Positions 21,901 through 31,531 of a stretch of 64,000 nucleotides of DNA are shown one piece after another. The DNA is taken from positions 1 to 64,000 of the forward strand of contig NZ_BOLN01000006.1 of the NCBI RefSeq assembly GCF_016861655.1, written 5' to 3'. The number at the start of each line of letters is the position of its first letter. Position 1 is the stretch's first letter. Source of the DNA: Levilactobacillus lanxiensis (GTDB taxonomy: Bacteria; Bacillota; Bacilli; Lactobacillales; Lactobacillaceae). The position numbers and the translations under genes are program-made. The notes beneath the pieces are model-generated. The model did not search any database. It worked only from the letters and a program-made list of their open reading frames with translations, and was not told the origin of the DNA.

Positions 21901-23280
21901 ACCAAAGTCTTGTTCGGTGAGAAAAATGTGTACCGAGCCGGCACGATTGGGACAGTGGCGGACAAGACCGGTTACGGGTACGTCAAGGCTTACGAACGGG
22001 ATACCGAGCAGAACTTGCGGGGCGCCGAGATTGATCGGCTAGCCAAGGGTGTGACTGGTGTCAAACGGAACACGGGGCAACATCCCGCGGGAATCATTGT
22101 TGTGCCGGACTACATGGATATTTACGACTTTACGCCGATCCAGTACCCAGCCGATGACCAAAACGCGGCTTGGCAAACGACCCACTTCGATTTCCATTCG
22201 ATCCATGATAATATTTTGAAAATTGATATTCTGGGACATGATGATCCCACGATGATCCGGACGCTCCAAGATTTATCCGGGGTCGATCCGCAGACCATTC
22301 CGATGGATGATCCCGGGGTCATGGCGTTGTTCTCTGGGACGGATTCCTTAGGCGTGACGCCGGAAGAAATTCAATCCAAGACGGGAACGCTGGGTGTGCC
22401 TGAATTTGGGACGCGGTTTGTCCGGGGGATGCTGGAAGAAACGCATCCGCAGAACTACTCGCAACTCCTCCAAATTTCTGGACTTTCTCACGGGACCGAC
22501 GTGTGGTTAGGGAATGCCGAAGAGTTGATCAAGAACGGTACCGCCACCATCGCTAACGTGATTGGGTGTCGGGATAACATCATGACCGACTTGATCAACT
22601 TCGGCCTTGATTCCGAAACGTCCTTCCAGGTCATGGAACACGTGCGGAAAGGCCGGGGTATCCCGGATGAATGGCAAGAGAAAATGAAGGAGACCGACTG
22701 TCCGGACTGGTACATTGATTCTTGTTTGAAAATCAAGTACATGTTCCCACGGGCCCATGCCGCAGCCTACGTGCTGATGGCGTTACGGGTGGCCTACTTC
22801 AAGGTCTACTTCCCAATCATTTACTACGCTGCTTACTTCTCTGTTCGGGCCGATGACTTTGACGTCGTCGCCATGTCACAGGGGAAGACAGCGGTTAAGG
22901 CGGCCATGAAGGCTATCAACGACCAGGGGATGGACGCGTCCACCAAGGACAAAAACCTCCTGACCGTGTTGGAATTGGCCAACGAAATGCTCGAACGGGG
23001 CTTCAACTTCAAGATGATCGACCTGGAACGTTCCGACGCTGCTGACTGGATCATTGACGGGGACACGCTGATTGCGCCATTCCAAGCCGCACCTGGCTTG
23101 GGATTGAACGTCGCCAAGCAAATCGTGGCTGCCCGAAACGACCGGCCGTTCATTTCCAAGGAAGACCTGGCCAAGCGTGGGAAGGTCTCGAAGACCATCA
23201 TCGACTTTATGACTGAGAACGGCGTGCTGAAGGGCTTGCCGGATGAAAACCAACTCAGCCTCTTCGACGACATGATGTAA
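18943..23280 (+). CDS. polC: DNA polymerase III alpha subunit, PolC type
   Basis: PolC is the main replicative polymerase of Firmicutes. The 1445-residue protein has an N-terminal domain, an OB domain (about 235-330), a PHP domain ([11 protein letters not shown]...ITDHSD, about 340-420), and a 3'-5' exonuclease inserted in it (FDVETTGL, about 425-590). The polymerase core carries the catalytic [10 protein letters not shown] and a zinc-finger-like CPNCQYSHF...CPNCG. I chose GTG 18943 with AAAGGAG 7 bases upstream. Three repeat elements follow it. Confidence 0.98.
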   Translation: MDEDRHALFEKLLQQLDLSAAATQPYFQTATIDRLTVHEQSRRWHFFLKLPSLMPFTAFVDFHNHLQMAFKDIAKVEATLEVDQPELTNRALGDYWKWVVENSGLTSNLVQELCQSQVPGLDEDNRVLLYAQNEVVKDFLTNQALGPLEATYRDAGFPKFNIKVMVDESKSQAKIDEFKARQEKNDAQLAQQAAAAIEKANQKRAAQGDTPVAEGPTQIGKTIKGDQPITRMVDITQEERSVVVEGYVFDKEVRKLRSGRQLLTLKITDYTSSFAVKKFSRGAEDEAQFAGVEEGSWVKVRGSVQEDTYMHDLALNAYDINQVKHATRQDTAPADEKRVELHLHTSMSQMDATNPITDYVSRAKKWGMPALAITDHSDVQGFPAAFNSGSKAGIKMLYGVEANLVDDGVPIGYNSAHEALDGATYVVFDVETTGLSAIYDKVIELSAVKMQHKNVIEQFEEFIDPGFPLSEQTTNLTSITDDMVAGSKSEEEVFKLFREFCGDAIIVGHNVTFDVGFMNTGYQRHGMPEISNPIIDTLTLARFLYPTLKSYRLNTLAKRFHVSLEHHHRAVYDAESTGHLNYLFLKDAEDRYNIQYHDQLNDHMTDNDAYKHARPSHAILIAKTQDGLKNMFKLVSASNVDYFYRVPRVPRSLLDKYRDGIIVGSACSSGEVFTAMMQKGQVEAAAKAKYYDYLEVQPKAAYKPLIDSGLIADEANLEEIVGNMVKLGHDLNKPVVATGDVHYLDPEDFIYRKILIHSQGGANPLNRHELPDAHFMTTNEMLDDFAYLGPETAKEIVVTNTQKIANDVDEVHPLKDKLYTPRMEGAEDEIRQRTMDTAHAWYGDPLPELVQHRVDRELKSIIGNGFSVIYLIAQRLVAKSNKDGYLVGSRGSVGSSVVATFTGITEVNPLPPHYRCPNCQYSHFYTKGEYSSGYDLPEKNCPNCGTLMIGDGHNIPFETFLGFKGNKVPDIDLNFSGDYQPIAHNYTKVLFGEKNVYRAGTIGTVADKTGYGYVKAYERDTEQNLRGAEIDRLAKGVTGVKRNTGQHPAGIIVVPDYMDIYDFTPIQYPADDQNAAWQTTHFDFHSIHDNILKIDILGHDDPTMIRTLQDLSGVDPQTIPMDDPGVMALFSGTDSLGVTPEEIQSKTGTLGVPEFGTRFVRGMLEETHPQNYSQLLQISGLSHGTDVWLGNAEELIKNGTATIANVIGCRDNIMTDLINFGLDSETSFQVMEHVRKGRGIPDEWQEKMKETDCPDWYIDSCLKIKYMFPRAHAAAYVLMALRVAYFKVYFPIIYYAAYFSVRADDFDVVAMSQGKTAVKAAMKAINDQGMDASTKDKNLLTVLELANEMLERGFNFKMIDLERSDAADWIIDGDTLIAPFQAAPGLGLNVAKQIVAARNDRPFISKEDLAKRGKVSKTIIDFMTENGVLKGLPDENQLSLFDDMM

Positions 23281-23305
23281 CCGCTCCTGACGTGAAGTCG
23301 TGGGC

Positions 23306-23490
23306 TGGCAGCGCCTTGCCGGGCGAGAAAAATGGGCCGGAACGCTGGGGGCAGGACGGCCAGAGCCAAAGGGCGGTCTCTGCCCTCGCTTTGAACCACC
23401 AAAACCGTGTTTCAAAGTCGCCATTTTCTAAGAAAAACACTTAGAAAATCCCCCGGCTGAGCCCATTTTTCTCGCCCTATCGGCTTACAT
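23306..23490 (+). repeat. Nested-palindrome intergenic element, copy D
   Basis: A perfect 17-bp inverted repeat GGGCGAGAAAAATGGGC (23321-23337 with 23461-23477) encloses CAGAG/CTCTG, CTTTGAA/TTCAAAG (23389-23417) and ATTTTCTAAG/CTTAGAAAAT. The layout equals that of copy A, but the stem sequences differ and pair within the copy. It begins a few bases after the polC stop codon. Confidence 0.88.
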
Positions 23491-23548
23491 GGTGGAGAAG
23501 TCAGCAGATGCTACTTCATTGACTATGTCTTGTTAGGGTGTGGTGTCA

Positions 23549-23777
23549 CGTGAAAGCTGGTTCAACTGGCGGTCACAGCGCCTTACCGGGCGGCGAAAAT
23601 AAACCGGAACGCTGGGGGCGGACAGCCGAAGCCAAAGAGCGGTCTTCGGCTTCGCTTTGAGCCTCAAAGGACGAGTCTCAAAGACGCCAATTGCCTTGGC
23701 GAACCGCCAAGGCAATTCCCACAGCTGAGTTTATTTTCGCCGCCCTCACGGCTGACACTAGTTGAACCCGGGTCACG
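23549..23777 (+). repeat. Nested-palindrome intergenic element, copy E
   Basis: The outer arms CGTGA and GGTTCAACT pair with AGTTGAACC and TCACG. A perfect 17-bp repeat GGGCGGCGAAAATAAAC pairs with GTTTATTTTCGCCGCCC. Internal hairpins are GCCGAAG/CTTCGGC, CTTTGAG/CTCAAAG and AATTGCCTTGGCG/CGCCAAGGCAATT. It is in the same orientation as copy D, 60 bases away. Confidence 0.88.
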
Positions 23778-23813
23778 GCGGCATCAGTTTCTTTGGATGA
23801 TATTGTGTTAAGA

Positions 23814-23846
23814 AGGCAGGATTCCCATAGGGGGTTCTGTCTTTTT
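23814..23846 (+). terminator. Likely polC operon terminator
   Basis: GGCAGGATTCCC pairs with GGGGGTTCTGTC (with G-T pairs) around ATA, followed by TTTTT. It lies more than 500 bases after polC, beyond repeat copies D and E. No gene is visible in 23847-24027. Confidence 0.75.
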
Positions 23847-24027
23847 GTTTACGTTATTTTGTTTTTTAAAGCCAACACTGAAAGTTTCAAAAGAGCAATG
23901 ATGACGGAAAAATTTCTTGGTCTAACGAGTTAGTTCGATGACCGTTAGATTGCGCGTTAGAAGTTGCTAAAGGTATTTCCGTTTTACGTGATTGCCTATA
24001 TGGGCAGTTAACCGTGATTTTTGGGGC

Positions 24028-24237
24028 TAAGACAGTGTAAGCCGCAGGTCTGGTGAAAATGGGCTCAGCCGTGGGAATGCCCTTAGTGGCGCACTTTGCC
24101 GCTTAGGGCATTGATATCTTTGAGACGCGATTCTCAGCGGCTCAAAGTAAGACCGGAGACCGTACTTTGGCTCCGGTCGTTCGCCCACAGCGGACCGGTC
24201 CCATTTTCACCAGACCGGAGGCGCAAACACAGTCTTA
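24028..24237 (-). repeat. Nested-palindrome intergenic element, copy F
   Basis: The outer arms TAAGACAGTGT (24028-24038) and ACACAGTCTTA (24227-24237) pair at 10 of 11 positions. A perfect 16-bp repeat GTCTGGTGAAAATGGG (24048-24063 with 24200-24215) follows. Inside are AATGCCCTTAGTGGC/GCCGCTTAGGGCATT, CTTTGAG/CTCAAAG and GACCGGAG/CTCCGGTC. It is inverted relative to copies D and E. Confidence 0.9.
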
Positions 24238-24264
24238 ATGCCCAAACAATCCGACTGTAAACGC

Positions 24265-24292
24265 TTACAAAGTCCGCTAACTATGTTATAAT
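24265..24292 (+). promoter_or_regulatory. Promoter of small membrane protein gene
   Basis: TTACAA (24265-24270) and TATAAT (24287-24292) are 16 bases apart, with an extended TGT before the -10 box. Confidence 0.7.
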
Positions 24293-24347
24293 TTACTTAA
24301 GGAAAACGTAAACCATTAATAAACTTTAGCGAAAGCGGGTGTTCACC

Positions 24348-24623
24348 ATGTTACGGCGGTTCGTGCGATTACCAGATGGGTGGATTTTTCTGGCAGGTTA
24401 TTGTTTGCTTGGCTTAGGTTACATTTTGTTCGGTATCATGGCGAGCGTGGGTGAGGCCACGTTCTTGGCGATGGTGTTAGCCTACTTCGTGGTGGCTTTC
24501 ATCCTCACGCTGATTAAGGCCATTAGTTTAAAGTCGGTGTCCACGACGCGATTAAATTTCTTAGTCTTTGAATTTATCACGATTGTCGGCTTCGTTTTAC
24601 TCCTGTTAACTTGTGAAGCGTAA
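24348..24623 (+). CDS. Small three-helix membrane protein, unknown function
   Basis: This 91-residue protein has three hydrophobic segments (about 12-32, 38-60, 72-90) and a short basic N-terminus (LRRFVRLPDGW). I recognise no family. It has its own promoter and terminator between polC and rimP. The start is uncertain: ATG 24348, or GTG 24339 three codons earlier; the ribosome site is weak for both. Confidence 0.7.
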   Translation: MLRRFVRLPDGWIFLAGYCLLGLGYILFGIMASVGEATFLAMVLAYFVVAFILTLIKAISLKSVSTTRLNFLVFEFITIVGFVLLLLTCEA

Positions 24624-24693
24624 GGGGCACGACGGTTGCAATCACGCGGTAGCTGTAGTAAACTAGCTCTTGTAGTTAAACTCGTTTTTTAAA

Positions 24694-24723
24694 TGAGTGA
24701 GCAGTCATTGCTCACTCTTTTTA
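24694..24723 (+). terminator. Terminator upstream of rimP
   Basis: GAGTGAGCA pairs perfectly with TGCTCACTC around GTCAT, followed by TTTTT. It ends the small membrane protein transcript or acts as an attenuator for rimP-nusA. Confidence 0.85.
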
Positions 24724-24750
24724 ATGGAAAAATATAGGAGGCGGAATTCT

Positions 24751-25224
24751 TTGAGTACTGTCGTCGAGACCGTGACGGCCTTAGCCCAGCCAATCGTGGC
24801 GCAGCATCAGTTTGAACTAGTTGACGTTGAATTTGTCAAAGAAGGTAAGAGTTGGTACCTGCGGCTCTACATCGATAAGCCGGGGGGCATCAACATTGAA
24901 GAATGTGCGATGGTCAGTGATGAGATATCCGAAAAGATGGATAGCTTGGATCCAGACCCCATTCCTCAAGCCTACTTCTTGGAGGTATCCTCACCGGGTG
25001 CTGAACGACCATTGAAGAAGCCGGCCGACTTTGAAAAAGCTGTCGGGGATTACATCCACGTATCCCTTTACCAAAAGATCGGTAATAGCAAGGTTTATGA
25101 AGGAACTTTGGAATCATTAAGCGCAGATAGTATGGCGTTAACGGTTAATTTAAAGGGTCGCATCAAGACCTTAACGATTCCCCGCGACGCCATTGCGCAA
25201 GCCCGGTTAGCTATCAAGTTCTAA
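24751..25224 (+). CDS. rimP: Ribosome maturation factor RimP
   Basis: RimP helps assemble the 30S subunit. The 157-residue protein has the N-terminal domain with [19 protein letters not shown] and the linker [13 protein letters not shown] typical of the family. The start is TTG 24751, fixed by AGGAGGCGG at 24736-24743 and the family N-terminus; upstream in-frame codons lie inside the terminator. It is first in the rimP-nusA-rnpM-ylxQ-infB-rbfA operon. Confidence 0.95.
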   Translation: MSTVVETVTALAQPIVAQHQFELVDVEFVKEGKSWYLRLYIDKPGGINIEECAMVSDEISEKMDSLDPDPIPQAYFLEVSSPGAERPLKKPADFEKAVGDYIHVSLYQKIGNSKVYEGTLESLSADSMALTVNLKGRIKTLTIPRDAIAQARLAIKF

Positions 25225-25245
25225 CAATAAGGAGCGAAACAACAC

Positions 25246-26511
25246 ATGAGTAAAGAATTATTGGGTGCCTTAGATGTTCTGGAAACGGAAAAAGGCATCG
25301 ACAAACAAATCGTGATTGACGCCCTCGAAGCCGCTTTGGTTTCGGCGTACAAGCGTAATTACGACCAAGCCCAAAACGTTGAGGTCAATTTTGACCAACG
25401 GAAAGGGGACATTCACGTCTTTGCCGTTAAGAAAGTCGTTGACCAAGTCTACGATTCACGGCTGGAAGTTAGTCTGGATGAAGCCCTGACCATCAACAAG
25501 GGTTATGAAATTGGCGATGACATCAAGTTTGAGGTCACCCCTAAGAATTTCGGTCGAATCGCTGCGCAAACGGCCAAGCAGGTTATCCTGCAACGGGTTC
25601 GTGAAGCCGAACGGAACATCATTTACAACCAATACAGCCAATACGAAAATGAAATCGTGACCGGGGAAGTTGAACGTCAGGATTCACGGTTCGTTTACGT
25701 TAGCTTAGGTAAGGTTGAAGCCGTGATGGGTCGTCAGGATCAAATGCCTAACGAAACTTACCGGATTCACGACCGCATCAAGGTCTACGTGACCCGCGTG
25801 GAAAACGCCACCAAGGGCCCACAAGTCTTTGTTAGCCGGACCCACGCCGATTTATTGAAGCGGTTATTTGAACAAGAAGTCCCAGAAGTTTACGATGGGA
25901 CTGTGGAAATCATGGCGATTGCGCGTGAAGCCGGTGACCGGGCCAAGGTTGCGGTTCGCTCAAACAACCCTGACATCGACCCCGTGGGGACCAGTGTTGG
26001 CCCTCGTGGTCAACGGGTTCAGACCATCGTGAATGAACTCGGTGGTGAAAACATGGATATCGTTGAATGGACGGATGACGAAGCCAAGTTTATCGCTAAC
26101 GCGTTGAACCCAGCCGAAGTTCTGGATGTTATCTTTGACCCGAACAACGAACGGGCTTGCCAAGTTATCGTGCCAGACTATCAATTATCCCTGGCCATTG
26201 GGAAGCGGGGCCAAAACGCCCGTTTAGCCGCTAAGTTGACCGGTTATAAGATCGATATCAAATCAGAATCCGAAGCATCTGCTATAATGGAAGCTGATCA
26301 GACTGCTAGCGACGATACGACTGAAGCCAGTGATGTTTCTGCCGCAGCGACGCCTGATGAAGACGCGGCCGCAACTACTGAAGCCACGACGGACGTTCCA
26401 TCAGCTGAGACTGAAACGACTGAAGATGCCGCAACGGCAACCCCAGCTGATTCAGCAGCGGATACCGACGCCACTAGTGACGCTACCGACGACGGTGACG
26501 ACGCCGAATAG
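25246..26511 (+). CDS. nusA: Transcription factor NusA
   Basis: NusA binds RNA polymerase and RNA and controls pausing, termination and antitermination. The protein has an N-terminal polymerase-binding domain (1-125), an S1 domain (about 133-200) and two KH domains (about 205-345, with GPRGQRVQ and IGKRGQNARLAAKLTG). The 421 residues include an extra tail (about 345-421) made almost only of Ala, Thr, Asp, Glu and Ser, not found in the 371-residue Bacillus protein. AGGAGCG precedes ATG. Confidence 0.97.
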   Translation: MSKELLGALDVLETEKGIDKQIVIDALEAALVSAYKRNYDQAQNVEVNFDQRKGDIHVFAVKKVVDQVYDSRLEVSLDEALTINKGYEIGDDIKFEVTPKNFGRIAAQTAKQVILQRVREAERNIIYNQYSQYENEIVTGEVERQDSRFVYVSLGKVEAVMGRQDQMPNETYRIHDRIKVYVTRVENATKGPQVFVSRTHADLLKRLFEQEVPEVYDGTVEIMAIAREAGDRAKVAVRSNNPDIDPVGTSVGPRGQRVQTIVNELGGENMDIVEWTDDEAKFIANALNPAEVLDVIFDPNNERACQVIVPDYQLSLAIGKRGQNARLAAKLTGYKIDIKSESEASAIMEADQTASDDTTEASDVSAAATPDEDAAATTEATTDVPSAETETTEDAATATPADSAADTDATSDATDDGDDAE

Positions 26512-26537
26512 CGCCATTTACAAGGAGGGTTAGGTCC

Positions 26538-26834
26538 ATGAAACAACGGAAGATCCCCATGCGCAAGGATATTGTGACTGGGGAAATGGCACCGAAGAAA
26601 CAATTGGTGCGGGTCGTCCGCAACCAAGAACAAGCGGTCAGCATTGATCCGACCGGCAAGCAATCCGGGCGTGGGGCTTACATCAGTTTGGATGTAGCCA
26701 TTGCGCAACGGGCCAAGAAGGAACGGACCTTTGACCACGCCTTTGGTGTTAAGATCGATGATCAATTTTACGATGATTTAATTGCGTACGTTGATCATCA
26801 GCAAGCACGACGGGAATTATTCGACAATGACTAA
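26538..26834 (+). CDS. rnpM: YlxR family protein (RnpM, RNase P modulator)
   Basis: This 98-residue basic protein has the YlxR fold signature: PMRKDIVTGEMAPK, LVRVVRN, GRGAYISLD. Homologues bind RNase P RNA and other nucleic acids. AAGGAGG lies before ATG. It overlaps ylxQ by 8 bases, in the usual nusA-ylxR-ylxQ-infB order. Confidence 0.95.
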   Translation: MKQRKIPMRKDIVTGEMAPKKQLVRVVRNQEQAVSIDPTGKQSGRGAYISLDVAIAQRAKKERTFDHAFGVKIDDQFYDDLIAYVDHQQARRELFDND

Positions 26835-27129
26835 TCCCGAGCGCGCCTTACAATTATTAGGACTGGTCCGGCGAGCAGGTAAACTGGTTACCGGCGAGTC
26901 CTTTGTCCTAGCCGCCGTACGGGATCGATCAGCTAAATTGGTACTCATGGCCAGTGATACTGGTAAGAGTAGCCAAAAGCAATTCCGTGATAAAACGACG
27001 AGCTATAACGTCCCATTGAATGAATCATTTACTAAGGACCAACTGAGCACGGCCATCGGGTCGGCGCGCACGGTCATCGCAATTACTGATCCGGGATTTG
27101 TCCGGAAGTTACAACAATTACTTGAGTAG
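26827..27129 (+). CDS. ylxQ: L7Ae-family putative RNA-binding protein YlxQ
   Basis: This 100-residue protein of the ribosomal L7Ae/L30e/S12e family is thought to bind kink-turn RNA. The N-terminus LLGLVRRAGKLVTGE and LVLMASDTGKSS are typical. I chose ATG 26827 inside the end of rnpM; an in-frame ATG at 26782 would overlap more deeply. There is no clear ribosome site, so translation is probably coupled to rnpM. Confidence 0.92.
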   Translation: MTNPERALQLLGLVRRAGKLVTGESFVLAAVRDRSAKLVLMASDTGKSSQKQFRDKTTSYNVPLNESFTKDQLSTAIGSARTVIAITDPGFVRKLQQLLE

Positions 27130-27176
27130 CCACCTGACGTTCTCGTGATCGGTAGAATATTAAGGAGTGTGAAGAT

Positions 27177-29675
27177 ATGGGGAAAAAGCGAATCTATGAA
27201 CTCGCAAAAGAAATTAATGTCTCCAGTAAACAGATCATCGCGAAAGCCGAAGAAAAAGGCTTTCCGGTGAAAAACCACATGTCAACGCTCGGCGAGAACG
27301 AAGAACGTCAGTTACGGGCTGCTTTTAAGCCTCAAGGCAAGCCAGCAGCTAAACCAGCCGCTGGTAAGTCGCAGCCGGCTCGGCAATCTGCGTCAAGTAC
27401 GCAGGCTGCGCGACCAGCACAATCCGGGAACCAAACCCGTGGCAACGCAACGACTCACCAGAATCAGAATCATGGGAGTTCGCAGCAGTCCGGTAACCAG
27501 CAGAAGTCGTCGACGAACGGGAATCAACAACGTTCACAGCAGAATTCAGCTGGCGGGAACCGTAACCAACAGAACGGCAATAATGGCAACCGGAACCATA
27601 ATAATGGTAATGGGGGCAACAATCAGAATCACCGTAACAACAATAAAAATAATGGCCAGACCGGGAGTACACACACTGAGCAACACAATTCCGGTACCGG
27701 CAGATTTGGTGGAAGCTTGAATAATAATACAAACAATAGTAACGGCCGGCGTAGTAGCAACGGTGGCAACGGCAATAGCCGTGGGGGCCGTAATAACCGG
27801 AACAACCGCAATAACCGCCGTCGTAATAATAACAACAATAATCGTTACAAGAAGAACCAACGGATTAAAGACACGAACCAACACAAGGGCGCACCAGAAC
27901 GGAAGAACAAAGCTTTACCAGAAGTTTTGGTCTATTCCGATGGGATGAACGCCCAAGACTTGGCAAAAATCTTACACCGTTCTTCAGCTGAAATCGTGAA
28001 GAAACTCTTCATGTTGGGTGTCATGGTCAACCAAAACCAATCCCTGGACAAGGATACGATTGAAATTTTGGCTGACGACTACGGCATCAAGGCCCAAGAA
28101 AAGGTTGAAGTTGACGTTTCTGATATCGACAAGGCCTTTGAAGAAGAAATGGCCAACAAGGATCACCTGGTTTCACGGGCACCAGTCGTTACCATCATGG
28201 GTCACGTTGACCATGGGAAGACGACGCTGTTGGACCACTTGCGTCATTCTCACATTACTGAGGGTGAAGCCGGTGGGATTACGCAGGCCATTGGGGCTTA
28301 CCAAGTCCACTACAATGACAAGCTGATCACCTTCTTGGATACCCCAGGACATGCGGCCTTTACTGAAATGCGGGCTCGTGGTGCCGAAATCACCGACATC
28401 ACTGTCTTGGTGGTTGCTGCCGATGATGGGGTTATGCCACAAACCATCGAAGCCATTCACCATGCGAAGGCTGCTGGGACGCCAATTATCGTGGCTGTGA
28501 ACAAGATCGATAAGCCAGGTGCTAACCCGAACCACGTCATGGAACAATTGACGGAATACGAATTGATTCCTGAAGACTGGGGTGGCGACACCATCTTCGT
28601 TGAAATTTCAGCGAAGTTTGGCAAGAACATCGACGAACTGCTCGACATGATCTTGCTGCAGTCCGAAGTCTTGGAATTAAAGGCGAACCCTGAACAAAAC
28701 GGTGCTGGGAACGTTATCGAAGCCCGTTTGGATCAAGGTCAAGGTTCCGTTGCGACCTTACTCGTTCAACAAGGCACCTTACACGTTGGGGATCCAATCG
28801 TTGTCGGGAACACGTTTGGTCGTGTCCGGACGATGGTCAACGAACGTGGTCGTCGGATCAAGGACGCCGTACCATCAACCCCTGTTGAAATTACTGGGTT
28901 GAACGACGTGCCAGAAGCTGGGGACCGGTTCGTGGTCTTCAACGATGAAAAGACTGCTCGGGCAGCCGGTGAAGAACGGGCCAAGGAAGCCTTGGTCAAG
29001 GAACGCCGGAACACGAGTCATGTCACGTTGGACAACCTCTTCGATTCCCTTAAGGAAGGCGAAATGAAGGAAGTCGACGTGATTATCAAGGCCGACGTTC
29101 AAGGTTCCGTTGAAGCCTTGGCTGGGAGCTTGAAGAAGATCGACGTCTCTGGCGTTCGGGTCAACATCATTCACTCTGCCGTTGGGGCCATTAACGAAAG
29201 TGATGTCACTTTGGCGGAAGCCTCAGATGCCATCATTATCGGATTCAACGTTCGCCCAACGCCACAAGCACGGGCCCAAGCCGACAGCGACAAGGTCGAC
29301 ATTCGCCTGCACAACGTCATCTACAACGCCATCGATGAAATTGAGACGGCGATGAAGGGGCTGCTGGAACCAACCTACGAAGAAGAAATCACTGGTGAAA
29401 TTGAAGTCAAGGATATCTTCCATGCCTCTAAGGTCGGCACAATTGTCGGTGGGATGGTGACTGAAGGTTACGTCAGCGCTGATAGCGACGTCCGGTTGAT
29501 CCGTGACGGCGTGGTCATTTACGAAGGTAAGCTGGGTAGCTTGAAGCGGTTCAAGGACGACGTCAAGCAAGTTAAGATGGGTTACGAATTAGGGTTAACT
29601 ATCGAGAACTACAACGACATCAAGGTAGACGACGTGATCGAAGCCTACGTGATGAAGGAAGTTCCCGTTAAATAA
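27177..29675 (+). CDS. infB: Translation initiation factor IF-2
   Basis: IF-2 is the GTPase that brings initiator tRNA to the ribosome. The 832-residue protein has an N-terminal helical domain (1-50) and a long low-complexity linker (about 52-235), extremely rich in Asn, Gly, Gln and Arg. It is followed by the IF2-N domain, and a G domain from about 335 with [16 protein letters not shown] and NKID. Domains II, III and the tRNA-binding C2 domain complete it. AAGGAGTGTG precedes ATG. Confidence 0.98.
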   Translation: MGKKRIYELAKEINVSSKQIIAKAEEKGFPVKNHMSTLGENEERQLRAAFKPQGKPAAKPAAGKSQPARQSASSTQAARPAQSGNQTRGNATTHQNQNHGSSQQSGNQQKSSTNGNQQRSQQNSAGGNRNQQNGNNGNRNHNNGNGGNNQNHRNNNKNNGQTGSTHTEQHNSGTGRFGGSLNNNTNNSNGRRSSNGGNGNSRGGRNNRNNRNNRRRNNNNNNRYKKNQRIKDTNQHKGAPERKNKALPEVLVYSDGMNAQDLAKILHRSSAEIVKKLFMLGVMVNQNQSLDKDTIEILADDYGIKAQEKVEVDVSDIDKAFEEEMANKDHLVSRAPVVTIMGHVDHGKTTLLDHLRHSHITEGEAGGITQAIGAYQVHYNDKLITFLDTPGHAAFTEMRARGAEITDITVLVVAADDGVMPQTIEAIHHAKAAGTPIIVAVNKIDKPGANPNHVMEQLTEYELIPEDWGGDTIFVEISAKFGKNIDELLDMILLQSEVLELKANPEQNGAGNVIEARLDQGQGSVATLLVQQGTLHVGDPIVVGNTFGRVRTMVNERGRRIKDAVPSTPVEITGLNDVPEAGDRFVVFNDEKTARAAGEERAKEALVKERRNTSHVTLDNLFDSLKEGEMKEVDVIIKADVQGSVEALAGSLKKIDVSGVRVNIIHSAVGAINESDVTLAEASDAIIIGFNVRPTPQARAQADSDKVDIRLHNVIYNAIDEIETAMKGLLEPTYEEEITGEIEVKDIFHASKVGTIVGGMVTEGYVSADSDVRLIRDGVVIYEGKLGSLKRFKDDVKQVKMGYELGLTIENYNDIKVDDVIEAYVMKEVPVK

Positions 29676-29694
29676 ATAATCGGAGGCAAACGCC

Positions 29695-30045
29695 ATGGCA
29701 CAATATCGAGTTGGCCGGTTGGAACAAGAAATCCAGCGGGAAGTTACGGATATTCTCCTAAAACGTGTCCGCGATCCGCGGGTCGAGGGCGTCACCGTTA
29801 CCGGTGTGGAAGTCACAGGTGACTTGCAGCAGGCAACGATTTACTACAGTATTTTATCCGACAAGGCTTCTTCAGCGGAAAAGACGCAGCAAGGTCTGAA
29901 CAAGGCCACTGGGTTGATCCGGTCCGAATTGGGTTCACGCTTAAGCATCTACAAGACGCCAGAGCTGAACTTCGAACAGGACTCTTCCGTGCGTTACGGG
30001 AGTCACATCGATGAACTGTTAAATGATTTACATCGCCGCGAGTAA
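29695..30045 (+). CDS. rbfA: Ribosome-binding factor A
   Basis: RbfA helps 16S rRNA 5'-end maturation and cold adaptation. The 116-residue KH-like protein has RVGRLEQEIQREVTDIL and VTGDLQQATIYYSI typical of the family. CGGAGGC precedes ATG. It follows infB by 19 bases and is closed by a terminator. Confidence 0.97.
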   Translation: MAQYRVGRLEQEIQREVTDILLKRVRDPRVEGVTVTGVEVTGDLQQATIYYSILSDKASSAEKTQQGLNKATGLIRSELGSRLSIYKTPELNFEQDSSVRYGSHIDELLNDLHRRE

Positions 30046-30060
30046 TCGCAGGTGTTAGAA

Positions 30061-30094
30061 GGGCGTCGGTCGTTAATGACCGGGGTCCTTTTTC
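30061..30094 (+). terminator. rbfA terminator
   Basis: CGGTC pairs with GACCG around GTTAAT, with further partial pairing outside, followed by TTTTT. The stretch 30095-30304 holds no gene I can support. Confidence 0.65.
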
Positions 30095-30304
30095 TGTGGG
30101 GTGGTGGCAAAAAGATTGGGGGATGAACATACCTGAGAAGTGGGGTGACGGGAAGCAGACAGCGACTCAGGTCCACACAATTCTGGGGTTTCCATTAGCC
30201 AGCAACCTTTTGTCTGTGGTAAACTATATGAGCTATGCATCTTAGGATTAATTAAAGCAACTTGATAGCCAAATGAGACGTGTTATTGCATGAATGCGGG
30301 ACCA

Positions 30305-30570
30305 GTTAGTCTGGACTGCAGGATTGGTGAAAATGGGTGGCTAACGTAAGCGACCAGAGGCGGGCCAAAATTCCCGGCTGTGTCGATGCTCTTAGCTGAG
30401 TGACTTTCTCAGTTTAGAGCATGGGACGACCTTGGAGACTGGTGTTTTTCCAGGCTTCAAGGCGAGCTGGAAGACCGGGCCTCAGGCTGGAGGCGTTCCC
30501 CACCGCAGGGAGTTTTGAACCCGCCGCCGGAAGCGGATGGTTAGAGACTTTATTTTTACCAGTAACTAAC
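30305..30570 (-). repeat. Nested-palindrome intergenic element, copy G
   Basis: The outer arms are GTTAGT (30305-30310) and ACTAAC (30565-30570); the second arms, ATTGGTGAAAATGG and TATTTTTACCAGT, are imperfect. The inner stem GGCGGGCCAAAATTCCC pairs with GGGAGTTTTGAACCCGCC. Hairpins are ATGCTCTTAGCTGAG/CTCAGTTTAGAGCAT and CCTTGGAG.CTGG/CCAG.CTTCAAGG. It lies just upstream of truB. Confidence 0.87.
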
Positions 30571-30597
30571 ACGTAGAAATGAAACGGAGGAACCAGC

Positions 30598-31509
30598 ATG
30601 GATGGGATTATCCCCCTGTATAAAGAACGCGGCATGACCAGTTTCGACTGTGTTGCCAAACTGCGTCACATTTTACACACCAAAAAAGTTGGCCACAGTG
30701 GCACATTGGACCCCAGCGTCGACGGTGTTTTGCCAATTTGTATTGGTTCAGCGACCAAGGTCGTTCCGTACCTGATGGCCTCCGGTAAAATGTACCGGGG
30801 AACCGTCACGTTAGGCTTTGCGACCACGACCGAAGATTTAGATGGTGAGGTCGTGGAGAAGCAACCGTTGACTACGCCGTTCACCTTTGAACAATTAACG
30901 GCTGCGACGGCGAAATTGACCGGGATTATTCAACAGACGCCACCGATGTTTTCCGCGGTCAAAGTCAACGGACGTAAGCTGTACGAGTATGCGCGTGCTG
31001 GTGAAACGGTTGAACGTCCCACGCGGACGATTACGGTCGACCACTTTACGTTGACCGATGCTGGTACCTTTGACGCCGACGCCGGGACCCAGACCGTGGC
31101 CTTTGAAGTGGCCTGCTCCAAGGGAACCTACGTCCGGACGCTAGCCGTTGACCTGGGTCGCCAGCTCGGCGTGCCCGCGGTCATGTCCTCGTTGACGCGG
31201 CACAAAAGTGGGGGCTTCACCCTGGACCAGACGGTGACGTTGGACCAGGTAGCCGAAGCCATGGCCAATGAGGACCTGAGTCCCATCTTGCGGCCAATCG
31301 ACTATGCCTTGGCGGAATACCCACACGTGGCTCTGAGCGACCGTGTCTGGGCTTTAGTGAAGAACGGGGTCTTCCTGACAACGGAAGAGGTGGACGGCGC
31401 TACGGCACCGGAAATCGCCCTGACGTATCAAGGTGCGACCAAATGTCTGTACCAGTGGTCTGAAGAAAAACAACAATATAAACCGCTAAAAATGTTTGCG
31501 GTGAACTAA
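30598..31509 (+). CDS. truB: tRNA pseudouridine-55 synthase
   Basis: TruB makes pseudouridine 55 in the T loop of tRNA. The 303-residue protein has the catalytic Asp in GHSGTLDPSVDGVLP and the family segments GTVTLGFATTTEDLDG and CSKGTYVRTLAVDLG. CGGAGG precedes ATG. It pairs with ribF, which follows after 22 bases. Repeat copy G and a terminator separate it from rbfA. Confidence 0.97.
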   Translation: MDGIIPLYKERGMTSFDCVAKLRHILHTKKVGHSGTLDPSVDGVLPICIGSATKVVPYLMASGKMYRGTVTLGFATTTEDLDGEVVEKQPLTTPFTFEQLTAATAKLTGIIQQTPPMFSAVKVNGRKLYEYARAGETVERPTRTITVDHFTLTDAGTFDADAGTQTVAFEVACSKGTYVRTLAVDLGRQLGVPAVMSSLTRHKSGGFTLDQTVTLDQVAEAMANEDLSPILRPIDYALAEYPHVALSDRVWALVKNGVFLTTEEVDGATAPEIALTYQGATKCLYQWSEEKQQYKPLKMFAVN

Positions 31510-31531
31510 GTTTTGAGAAGAGGAATTTCCA

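Noticed and set aside
22833-23440. Antisense open frames over the polC 3' end and repeat D
   Set aside because: Long antisense frames are common opposite GC-rich coding sequence; no ribosome site or family motif.
27546-27884. Antisense frames opposite the IF-2 linker
   Set aside because: They are low-complexity artefacts of the repeated Asn codons.
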